Origin: Betaproteobacteria bacterium | GTDB lineage: Bacteria > Pseudomonadota > Gammaproteobacteria > Burkholderiales > SG8-41 | Assembly (NCBI GenBank): GCA_025356695.1 | Contig: JANXSE010000088.1 | Location: 1 to 6,865 of the forward strand | Direction: 5' to 3' | Length of the DNA: 6,865 nt | In this document: in pieces, positions 1-5,023 of the stretch | How positions within the stretch are numbered: the stretch's first letter is position 1 | Layout of the letters: the number at the start of each line of letters is the position of its first letter | The notes under the pieces: model-generated | Seen by the model: the letters and a program-made list of their open reading frames with translations, nothing else | What the model was told of the DNA's origin: nothing | Database searches by the model: none | Made by a program: the position numbers and the translations under genes

Positions 1-484
1 GGGCCACGTCGGCATGGAACTCTTCAAGCTGATGACCAACACGCAGATCGTGCACATTCCGTATAAAGGCGGCGCCGCAGGTATCACTGCCACGATCTCG
101 GGCGAAGTGCAGTTGATGATGGAAAGCCTGAATTCGATCACACCCAACGCCAAAGCCGGCCGCGTGCGCGCGCTCGGCGTCACCGGTTCGAAACGCGCTG
201 CCGTGCTGCCGGAGGTGCCGACTATCGCCGAAGCCGGCGTGCCGGGTTATGAAGCGATCACCTGGAACGGTTTCGTCGCGCCGGCCGGCATGCCGCGCGC
301 GATGATCGTGCGCCTGAATACCGAGATCAACCGCGCGCTCGCCGAGCCGGGCCTGCAGCAAAAGCTCGCCGCCATCGGTGCCGAACCTGCCGGCGGCACG
401 CCGGAGGAATTCGCCAAATTCATCCGCAGCGAATATGCGAAGTGGGGTGACGTCGTGCGGCGCTCCGGCGCGAAGATGGATTGA
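1..484 (+). CDS. Bug-family (TTT) periplasmic solute receptor, 3' part only
   Basis: C-terminal half of a tripartite tricarboxylate transporter receptor of the Bug family, a two-lobed periplasmic protein that captures small carboxylates or related solutes. The reading frame is open from the first complete codon at base 2, so the true start lies upstream of the window; the ATG at 14 is internal, because the residues before it (GHVG) continue the usual family pattern leading into 'ELFK'. Visible family hallmarks are the HIPYKGG motif, the RVRALGVT strand, the 'LPEVPTIAEAGVPGYE' segment and the closing 'GTPEEFAKFIRSEYAKW' helix, ending at a TGA. About 160 residues are present, half of the usual 320. 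The gene for a small protein follows 27 bp later and a second Bug receptor after that, suggesting cotranscription. The ligand cannot be read from the sequence. Family assignment is firm. Confidence 0.93.
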   Translation, partial: GHVGMELFKLMTNTQIVHIPYKGGAAGITATISGEVQLMMESLNSITPNAKAGRVRALGVTGSKRAAVLPEVPTIAEAGVPGYEAITWNGFVAPAGMPRAMIVRLNTEINRALAEPGLQQKLAAIGAEPAGGTPEEFAKFIRSEYAKWGDVVRRSGAKMD

Positions 485-500
485 AGTGATCGGGATCGAC

Positions 501-504
501 AGGA
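501..504 (+). promoter_or_regulatory. Ribosome binding site deciding the start of the small protein gene
   Basis: AGGA lies 7 nt before the ATG at 512. The next in-frame ATG at 530 has only AT-rich sequence without a purine-rich Shine-Dalgarno motif before it, so 512 is preferred. Confidence 0.5.
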
Positions 505-511
505 ACTCAAG

Positions 512-709
512 ATGAAAATAAAACGAATCATGTCCGAAGTGAAACTGGTGATCGCCGACGTCGAGGTCGAACTCAACGGTACCATGCGCAGCAGTCCGAC
601 GCTGTGTGTGGTGATTGCGAATGCCGATGGCAAGGCCGACACTGTGGTGCCGCTTAACACGCCCGACGGCCGGCCGATCTTCATGAAGATGGAAAACGCG
701 ATCAAATAA
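512..709 (+). CDS. Small uncharacterised 65-residue protein between two Bug receptor genes
   Basis: I do not recognise a family. The predicted product is short, starts with a basic MKIKR, has no clear signal peptide or membrane segment, and alternates hydrophobic and polar residues in three stretches (about residues 9-22, 31-37 and 44-59), which suggests a small beta-rich fold. Support for a real gene: an AGGA ribosome binding site, a position in the gap between two same-strand genes that would otherwise be about 290 bp long, and codons with mostly G or C in the third position like its neighbours. It starts 27 bp after the upstream Bug gene and ends 62 bp before the next, so it is probably part of the same transcript. 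A cytoplasmic partner or an accessory enzyme subunit are guesses only. An alternative start at 530 would give a 59-residue product. Confidence 0.6.
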   Translation: MKIKRIMSEVKLVIADVEVELNGTMRSSPTLCVVIANADGKADTVVPLNTPDGRPIFMKMENAIK

Positions 710-758
710 ATCCGCTCCGCAGAATGCCCGGCGACGACCGGCTCAGGACGGCACAATC

Positions 759-765
759 AGGGGAG
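759..765 (+). promoter_or_regulatory. Strong ribosome binding site deciding the start at 772
   Basis: AGGGGAG sits 6 nt before the ATG at 772. It directly abuts the in-frame ATG at 766 (too close) and lies downstream of the ATG at 724, so 772 is the start that fits both the ribosome binding site and the signal peptide. Confidence 0.65.
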
Positions 766-771
766 ATGGCA

Positions 772-1725
772 ATGAAAGGCGTGACATGCATTGCGCTGAT
801 GCTGGTGGCAATCGCACCGGCGCAGGCGCAGGACTATCCGAACAAACCGATCCGCTACATCGTGCCTTTCGGCGCCGGCGGGCCCACCGATACGCAGGCG
901 CGCTGGGTGGCGCAGAAATTGAATGCGGCCTTCGGTCAGACGGTGATCGTCGACAACCGTCCGGCGGCCGGCGGTGTGCCGGGCACCGCGGCGGTGGCGA
1001 AGGCCGCGCCCGACGGTTACACGCTGCTTGCCGGCAATCCGGGTCCGCTGACGGTGGCGCCGGCGATTTCGCTCAACGTGCCCTACGATACGCTGCGCGA
1101 TTTCACGCCCGTGACGCTGGTGGCGAAAAGCCCCAGCGTGCTGATCGTGCATCCGGCGCTGCCGGCGAAAAACGTCAAAGAATTTGTCGCGCTCGCCAGG
1201 TCGCGTCCGGGCAAGCTCAATTACGGCACGCCGGGTGTGGGTACGGTCGGGCATTTGTCCACCGAGGCCTTTGCGCATCTCGTCGGCATCAACGTCGTGC
1301 ACGTGCCTTATAAAGGCGGTGTGAGCCAGTACACGATCGAGCTGATTTCCGGTTACATCGATTTCGCTTCGCTGCAGCTCTTCAACGTCGCGCCGCTGGT
1401 GAGGCAGGGCAAGCTGCGCGCACTTGGCATCACTTCGCGCGAGCGCTCGCTGGCGATGCCCGAACTCGCCACCTTCAATGAGCAGGGCGTGAAGTTCGAG
1501 AACTACAACTGGAATGGTCTCTTGCTGCCGGCGAAAACGCCTGTGGCGATAGTCTCGCGCATCCACAGTGTGTTGGCCGCGGCTATCCGCGAAAACCGCG
1601 ACATGTTCACCGGCCAGGGCCAGGAGCCCGGCGGCGAGAACAGCGAGCAGTTCGGCGAATTTCTGCGCGCCGAAATCGAGCGCTACGAAAAAGTCGCGCG
1701 CGCGACCAATATTCCAAAACAATAA
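772..1725 (+). CDS. Bug-family (TTT) periplasmic solute receptor
   Basis: Complete 317-residue extracytoplasmic receptor of the Bug family, length typical. The start at 772 gives a clean signal peptide (hydrophobic core about residues 4-16, AQA before a likely cleavage after residue 19), followed by the family's mature start 'YPNKPIR'. Domain 1 carries the ligand-loop motif GAGGPTD (residues 34-40) and VDNRPAAGG (60-68). In Bug structures these glycine loops hold the ligand carboxylate through backbone amides and water. HVPYKGG is at 177-183 and the GKLRALGIT strand follows. The lobe-2 segment after HVPYKGG ('SQYTIELISGYIDFASLQL') is less typical than in its neighbours, which may reflect a different ligand. 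It lies 64 bp before the alpha-hydroxy-acid oxidase gene on the same strand, so it may deliver or sense that enzyme's substrate; this is inference. The longer reading from 724 has no well-placed ribosome binding site and would bury the signal peptide. Confidence 0.94.
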   Translation: MKGVTCIALMLVAIAPAQAQDYPNKPIRYIVPFGAGGPTDTQARWVAQKLNAAFGQTVIVDNRPAAGGVPGTAAVAKAAPDGYTLLAGNPGPLTVAPAISLNVPYDTLRDFTPVTLVAKSPSVLIVHPALPAKNVKEFVALARSRPGKLNYGTPGVGTVGHLSTEAFAHLVGINVVHVPYKGGVSQYTIELISGYIDFASLQLFNVAPLVRQGKLRALGITSRERSLAMPELATFNEQGVKFENYNWNGLLLPAKTPVAIVSRIHSVLAAAIRENRDMFTGQGQEPGGENSEQFGEFLRAEIERYEKVARATNIPKQ

Positions 1726-1728
1726 ACG

Positions 1729-1759
1729 TTAAAAAACGATCAGCGCATCGCGTTATGAT
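1729..1759 (+). promoter_or_regulatory. Possible promoter before the alpha-hydroxy-acid oxidase gene
   Basis: TATGAT at 1754-1759 matches five of six bases of the -10 consensus and TTAAAA at 1729-1734 matches four of six of the -35 consensus, but the 19-bp spacer is long. The -10-like box overlaps a palindrome. If real, the oxidase gene could be transcribed independently of the receptor gene upstream. Weak evidence. Confidence 0.28.
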
Positions 1760-1763
1760 GCGC
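1743..1763 (+). repeat. Perfect 7-bp inverted repeat upstream of the oxidase gene
   Basis: GCGCATC (1743-1749) and GATGCGC (1757-1763) are perfect reverse complements around a 7-nt loop, placed 17 bp after the receptor stop codon and 26 bp before the oxidase ATG. No T-run follows on the + strand, so it does not look like an intrinsic terminator for the upstream gene. It could be an operator, an RNA hairpin affecting relative expression of the two genes, or chance in GC-rich DNA. Confidence 0.45.
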
Positions 1764-1789
1764 AAAACAACACGAATGAGGAGAACACC

Positions 1790-3064
1790 ATGGCATCCCA
1801 AGACGAAATCATCGCCCGCCGCCGACAGCTTTTGAAATGGATGTCGGCGAGCCCGCTGCTCGCGGTGCCCGGCGTCAGCAGCCTCGCCGCGGACAATCCG
1901 GTGTTCGCACCCAACCGCCTGCCCGACCCCGTCATGTGGGCACCGCGCACCTTCGACAAGCTCATTTCGAATCCGAAAGAAGCGATCAACGTGTTCGACT
2001 TCGAAGCGGTGGCGCGTTCGCGCGTGCCGCCGGCGCACTTCGGTTACATGGCTGCCGGCATCGACGACGATGCCACGCTGCGCGCCAACCGCGAGGCCTT
2101 CCTAAAATATTATTTGCGCCCGCGCCGCATGGTCGATGTGTCGAAAGTCGACATGAGCGTCGAGATCTTCGGCATCAAATACGACAATCCGATTTTCATT
2201 TCGCCCACCGGCGGCAACAAGGCCTATCACGCCGACGGTGAGATGGCCGTCTCGCGCGCAGCGAAGGCCGGCAACCATCTGCAGATGTTGTCCACGGCCG
2301 CCACCCTGTCGATCAACGATGCGGTCGCCACGCGCGGCGCACCGGTGTGGTTCCAACTCTATGCCACGTCCGACCGCGACATCGCCTACGCGCTGGTCAA
2401 ACGCGCCGAGAACGCCGGCTCGCAGGCAGTGGTGGTCACCGTCGATCGCGTCGGCGGGCGCAATCAGGAGGCGCTATTCCGTCTGCGCCGCGGCGATTAC
2501 CGCGAATGCCGCGTCTGTCACGATTCGGCGGAAGGCGGCGGTGGTGGCGGCAACCGTGATCGCCGTCCAAATTACGACGGCATCGATCTGTCGAAGGCAC
2601 GCAGCATGCAGTCCGACAATCTGACCTGGGATTTCATCCGCCAGTTGCGCGACAAAACCAAAATGAAAATCGTGCTGAAGGGCATCCTTGTCGCCGAAGA
2701 CGCCAAGCTCGCCGTCGAACACGGCGCCGACGGGATACTGGTGTCGAACCACGGCGGCCGCGGTGAAGACAACGGCCGCGGTGCCATCGACTCGCTGCCG
2801 GAAGTGATCGAAGCGGTGAACGGTCGCATGCCGGTAATCGTCGACAGCGGCTTCCGCCGCGGCACCGACGTCGTCAAGGCGCTGGCGATGGGCGCCACCG
2901 CCGCCGGCATCGGCCGCCCGTACCTGTGGGGCCTCGGCGCCTTCGGCCAGCCCGGTGTCGAACGCGTGCTGGAGTTAATGCGAATTGAAACGCGTGCAGC
3001 AATGATGCAGTGTGGTGTGCGGTCGGTGAAGGAATTGACGAAGGCGTTTGTCGGCAGGGTTTAG
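1790..3064 (+). CDS. FMN-dependent alpha-hydroxy-acid oxidase/dehydrogenase, probably exported, with CxxCH motif
   Basis: 424-residue member of the glycolate oxidase/lactate dehydrogenase/mandelate dehydrogenase family, which oxidises an L-2-hydroxy acid to the 2-oxo acid with FMN. All catalytic residues are visible: Tyr86, Tyr191, Asp219, Lys297, His321 and Arg324, matching spinach glycolate oxidase Tyr24, Tyr129, Asp157, Lys230, His254 and Arg257 with identical spacing except for 5 extra residues between Asp219 and Lys297. SNHGGR (319-324) and the FMN-phosphate motif DSGFRRGTD (352-360) are intact. The residue equivalent to glycolate oxidase Trp108 is Ala170, as in lactate oxidase and flavocytochrome b2, so a substrate larger than glycolate is plausible. 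About 60 extra N-terminal residues begin with RRQLLK (11-16) and a mildly hydrophobic stretch to about residue 34, resembling a Tat signal. The insert region holds C240-R-V-C243-H244 and six glycines. The start has GAGGAG 6 nt upstream. The electron acceptor and exact substrate are unknown. Confidence 0.93.
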   Translation: MASQDEIIARRRQLLKWMSASPLLAVPGVSSLAADNPVFAPNRLPDPVMWAPRTFDKLISNPKEAINVFDFEAVARSRVPPAHFGYMAAGIDDDATLRANREAFLKYYLRPRRMVDVSKVDMSVEIFGIKYDNPIFISPTGGNKAYHADGEMAVSRAAKAGNHLQMLSTAATLSINDAVATRGAPVWFQLYATSDRDIAYALVKRAENAGSQAVVVTVDRVGGRNQEALFRLRRGDYRECRVCHDSAEGGGGGGNRDRRPNYDGIDLSKARSMQSDNLTWDFIRQLRDKTKMKIVLKGILVAEDAKLAVEHGADGILVSNHGGRGEDNGRGAIDSLPEVIEAVNGRMPVIVDSGFRRGTDVVKALAMGATAAGIGRPYLWGLGAFGQPGVERVLELMRIETRAAMMQCGVRSVKELTKAFVGRV

Positions 3065-3071
3065 GCCGGTT

Positions 3072-4043
3072 CTAATCTTCGCGGATACCTGCGTCGCGGA
3101 TGACTTTCCCCATCCGCGCCATTTCCGCCTTCATCGCCGCGGTGAACTGTTCTGGCGTGCTGCCGACGGTTTCGACGCCGACGGCGAGGAATTTTTCTTT
3201 CGCATCGGCGGTGTGCAGGTAACGCACGATTTCCTGATTGAGCCTTTGCAGAATTGGTGCGGGCACGCCGGCCGGCGCGAACACGCCCTGCAGCGAAACC
3301 GATTCATAGCCGGGCACGCCGGCAGCGGCAATCGTCGTGAGGCCGGGCAGCAGCACCGACGGGCGCGCGCTGGAAACGCCGAGAGCGCGCAGGCGGCCGG
3401 ACTTCAGATGCGGCATCACTGAGCTGGCGGTGGCGAAGGTCATTTGTACCTGGCCGCCGATCAGATCGGTCAGCGCGGCGCCGGCGCCCTTGTAACTGAT
3501 GCGCACGAATTGCACACCGGCCAGCGCTTGGAACAGTTCCGCCGCGAGGTGCGGTGACGAGCCGATGCCGGTGGTGGCGTAATTGAGCGCGCCGGGTTTC
3601 GCTTTGGCGAGCGCGATGAACTCCTTCACGTTCTTTACCGGCAGCGACGGATGCACGACCAGAATGTTGGGCGCAGTGGCGACCAGCGAAATGGCGGCGA
3701 ACTCGCGCAGCGGGTCGGGCGCGTTGGCGCGCAGATCGGGCCCCAGCCACACGGTGCTGCCATAGAGCATCAGCGTGTATCCGTCGGCCGGTGATTTGAG
3801 CGTGACTTCCACCGGGATCGGGCCGCTGGCGCGGTTATCGACGATGACCTGCTGGCCGAGTGCCGGTGCGATGCCCTGCGCGATGAGGCGCGAGGCGACG
3901 TCACCGGCGCCGCCGACACCCGAGGTGATGATGCGGATCGGTTTTGCCGGATAGGTTTGCGCTGGCACAGCGGTGATAGTGCATGCCGTGATCACAAAAA
4001 CGAGAACGCCTGCAGGAAGCACTTCCAAGAATTTCATGTGCAT
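3072..4043 (-). CDS. Divergent Bug-family (TTT) periplasmic solute receptor
   Basis: Bug-family receptor of 323 residues (321 if started at the second Met, base 4037). Neither start has a clear Shine-Dalgarno motif; both give a signal peptide, whereas the open frame continuing up to 4214 would run into the oppositely oriented neighbour and hide the signal. Cleavage is likely after VPA (residue 28), just before 'QTYPAKPIR'; an ITAC lipobox-like motif at 18-21 also exists. The family regions 'PADGYTLM' (85-92), 'VVHPSLP' (129-135), 'YKGAG' (184-188), 'GRLRALGV' and the final 'STPEQF' helix are all present. Two ligand loops are unusual: the first reads TSGVGGAGD (40-48) in place of the PFxxGGxxD pattern, and the usual NRPGAGG reads NRASGPIP (70-77). 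SYKG replaces PYKG. It converges on the oxidase gene with only 7 bp between the stop codons and no visible terminator. Confidence 0.92.
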   Translation of the reverse strand: MHMKFLEVLPAGVLVFVITACTITAVPAQTYPAKPIRIITSGVGGAGDVASRLIAQGIAPALGQQVIVDNRASGPIPVEVTLKSPADGYTLMLYGSTVWLGPDLRANAPDPLREFAAISLVATAPNILVVHPSLPVKNVKEFIALAKAKPGALNYATTGIGSSPHLAAELFQALAGVQFVRISYKGAGAALTDLIGGQVQMTFATASSVMPHLKSGRLRALGVSSARPSVLLPGLTTIAAAGVPGYESVSLQGVFAPAGVPAPILQRLNQEIVRYLHTADAKEKFLAVGVETVGSTPEQFTAAMKAEMARMGKVIRDAGIRED

Positions 4044-4063
4044 GTTCAGTTCATACCGGACGC

Positions 4064-4069
4064 ATGATA
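4064..4069 (-). promoter_or_regulatory. Possible -10 box for the minus-strand receptor gene
   Basis: Read on the minus strand this is TATCAT, five of six bases of the -10 consensus, about 20 bp upstream of the receptor start. No convincing -35 box at normal spacing is seen, so this is weak. Confidence 0.25.
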
Positions 4070-4099
4070 ACGCCGCGATTGAAACACGCAGGCGCGCCG

Positions 4100-4112
4100 C
4101 GTGCAATGCACG
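4100..4112 (+). repeat. 13-bp palindrome in the divergent promoter region
   Basis: CGTGCA and TGCACG flank a single central A, forming a perfect palindrome with 6-bp arms between the two divergently transcribed genes. It lies about 30 bp from the possible -10 box on each side, which would suit an operator that controls both genes. No regulator gene is in the window, so the role is inferred from position only. Confidence 0.4.
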
Positions 4113-4127
4113 TTGAGTAAAGCGCGA

Positions 4128-4136
4128 TGCTACACT
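4128..4136 (+). promoter_or_regulatory. Possible extended -10 promoter for the CMD-like gene
   Basis: TGC followed by TACACT (4131-4136) has the form of an extended -10 element and would place the transcript start about 20 nt before the ATG at 4165. No good -35 hexamer is seen at 17 bp, as is common for extended -10 promoters. The ribosome binding site TGGAG is at 4153-4157. Confidence 0.4.
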
Positions 4137-4164
4137 GCCGCGAACACAATTCTGGAGCGATTGC

Positions 4165-4815
4165 ATGAAACCGCGAGTATGGGGCAACGAACCGACACCG
4201 GATACGCCGGCCACGCGCGCTTATCCGGCTGATGTGAACCGCGACTCGTCGTCGCGCCTGCCGCCGGTCAGGCGCGAAGATCTCGATGAGGCCGGCCAGC
4301 GTGCCTATGACGCCATGACCAAAGAGGGCAGCAAGCTGCGCGCCAGCTTGCGCGGCCCGACCGGTTTCTGGTTGCATCTGCCGGAAGTGATCGAGCACGT
4401 GCGCGAACTCAACTGGGGCCTGCGCAATCGCGAATTCGGCCTCGCGCGTCCGCTGCGCGAACTGACCATCCTCGTCACCGCGCGCGGCAACGACTGCCAG
4501 AAGGAATGGACGGCGCATGAAATGCATGCGCTCGACGCTGGCGTCGATCCCGCGATTATCGACGTCATCAAGCAGCGCAAGCCGCTGGACGGCGTGGCGG
4601 AAACCGAAGCGGCGATCATTGCCTTCGGTCGCGAACTGTTCCGTGACAAGAAGGTGAGTGCGGCGACTTATGCGCACACCTTGAAGGTGCTGGGCCAGCG
4701 CCGGCTCGTGCATATGGTCGGCCTGATGTCGAATTACACGATGACATCGGTGATCTTCGCTGCTCTTGATCAACAGGTCGCGCCGGATCAGGTGCCGTTG
4801 TTGCCGTTGTCTTAG
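4165..4815 (+). CDS. Carboxymuconolactone decarboxylase (CMD/AhpD-like) family protein
   Basis: 216-residue, signal-less and therefore probably cytoplasmic protein of the CMD superfamily, an all-helical fold that usually forms oligomers. Supporting features are the lead-in 'SRLPPVRREDLDEAGQRAYD', the 'GPTGFWLHLPEV' segment (about 64-75), the core helix 'RELTILVTAR' and the E114-x3-H118 pair in 'KEWTAHE', comparable to the E-x3-H of gamma-carboxymuconolactone decarboxylase. The AhpD peroxidase CxxC pair is absent: only Cys111 is present near that position, so a thiol peroxidase role is unlikely. Members of this long subgroup commonly sit with aromatic, organic-acid and Bug-receptor genes, but their reaction is mostly unproven. 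The start at 4165 has TGGAG 7 nt upstream. It is transcribed away from the receptor at 3072-4043 and stands alone, followed by a 208-bp non-coding gap. Confidence 0.9.
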   Translation: MKPRVWGNEPTPDTPATRAYPADVNRDSSSRLPPVRREDLDEAGQRAYDAMTKEGSKLRASLRGPTGFWLHLPEVIEHVRELNWGLRNREFGLARPLRELTILVTARGNDCQKEWTAHEMHALDAGVDPAIIDVIKQRKPLDGVAETEAAIIAFGRELFRDKKVSAATYAHTLKVLGQRRLVHMVGLMSNYTMTSVIFAALDQQVAPDQVPLLPLS

Positions 4816-4845
4816 AAAAGAATTTTTGAGTTGATTATCGTTCGC

Positions 4846-4957
4846 GCCCCCATCCTATCCTTCCCCCGCCAACGCAGGGGAAGGGACCTGCTAAGCGGCG
4901 CGCCGGTATCGACTCCCTGCCTAGCGCACGCAGTGTGCGAGGGAGAGTTGGGGGGGG
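4846..4957 (+). repeat. GC-rich double-hairpin intergenic repeat, dispersed palindromic type
   Basis: The non-coding gap 4816-5023 contains an element opening with a C-run (4847-4851) followed by a CATCCTATCCTTCCCC-like stretch, and closing with a purine-rich GAGGGAGAGTT stretch and a run of eight G (4950-4957), so the ends form imperfect terminal inverted repeats. Inside are two hairpins. In the first, CCTTCCCC (4859-4866) pairs perfectly with GGGGAAGG (4877-4884). In the second, CTCCCT (4913-4918) pairs with AGGGAG (4940-4945), with an inner stem 4924-4929/4933-4938 containing one G-T mismatch. This architecture resembles the short palindromic repeats found in many copies between genes in proteobacteria. 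Recognition is from pattern memory, and only one copy is in the window. It may also attenuate transcription after the CMD-like gene, although no T-run follows either hairpin. Confidence 0.6.
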
Positions 4958-4960
4958 ACT

Positions 4961-5009
4961 GAATTACCATTACCGACTGAAACAATTCAAATCACAATAA
5001 TTCAATTTC
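4961..5009 (+). promoter_or_regulatory. AT-rich leader before the solute-binding lipoprotein gene
   Basis: After the GC-rich repeat the composition switches sharply to AT-rich, as expected of a promoter region. AATAAT (4996-5001) matches five of six bases of the -10 consensus but stands only 23 bp before the ATG, and no clear -35 box is seen at normal spacing. AATTCAA occurs twice (4984-4990 and 4999-5005). A strong GGGGGAG ribosome binding site follows at 5010-5016. Confidence 0.3.
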
Positions 5010-5023
5010 GGGGGAGAACAAAA

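Noticed and set aside
46..70. Near-identical DNA stretch containing TATAAA at 46-70, 1294-1317 and 6427-6450, which looked like a repeated promoter or regulatory element
   Set aside because: It encodes the conserved (I/V)VH(V/I)PYKG motif in frame in each Bug gene, so protein conservation explains it.
247..756. Minus-strand frame covering the small gene and the end of the first receptor
   Set aside because: It overlaps a certain receptor gene and a better-supported small plus-strand gene, and has no convincing ribosome binding site or domain.
724..771. Longer start for the receptor at 772-1725
   Set aside because: The extra 16 residues place charged sequence before the signal peptide, and the strong ribosome binding site lies downstream of that ATG.
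757..1722. Long open frame of 321 codons on the minus strand opposite the Bug gene
   Set aside because: It mirrors the Bug gene exactly, is rich in Arg and His as expected from antisense of GC-rich coding DNA, and shows no family motifs. The plus-strand frame has a signal peptide and ribosome binding site.
2534..2553. GGC/GGT-rich run that looked like a simple-sequence repeat
   Set aside because: It is in frame and encodes six glycines inside the oxidase loop; the mixed GGC and GGT codons argue against a slippage repeat.
3065..3071. Search for a bidirectional terminator between the convergent genes
   Set aside because: Only 7 bp separate the stop codons and no hairpin with a T-run is visible there; any terminator would have to lie inside coding sequence.
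4091..4097. GGCGCGCC-like palindromes here and near 4898
   Set aside because: Short all-GC palindromes are expected by chance in this composition and show no consistent placement.
4044..4214. Longer start (380 residues) for the minus-strand receptor
   Set aside because: It would overlap the start of the divergent CMD-like gene, remove the shared promoter region and hide the signal peptide.
4051..4773. Minus-strand open frame of 240 codons opposite the CMD-like gene
   Set aside because: Antisense shadow: the plus strand encodes a clear CMD-family protein, and the minus product has no recognisable features.
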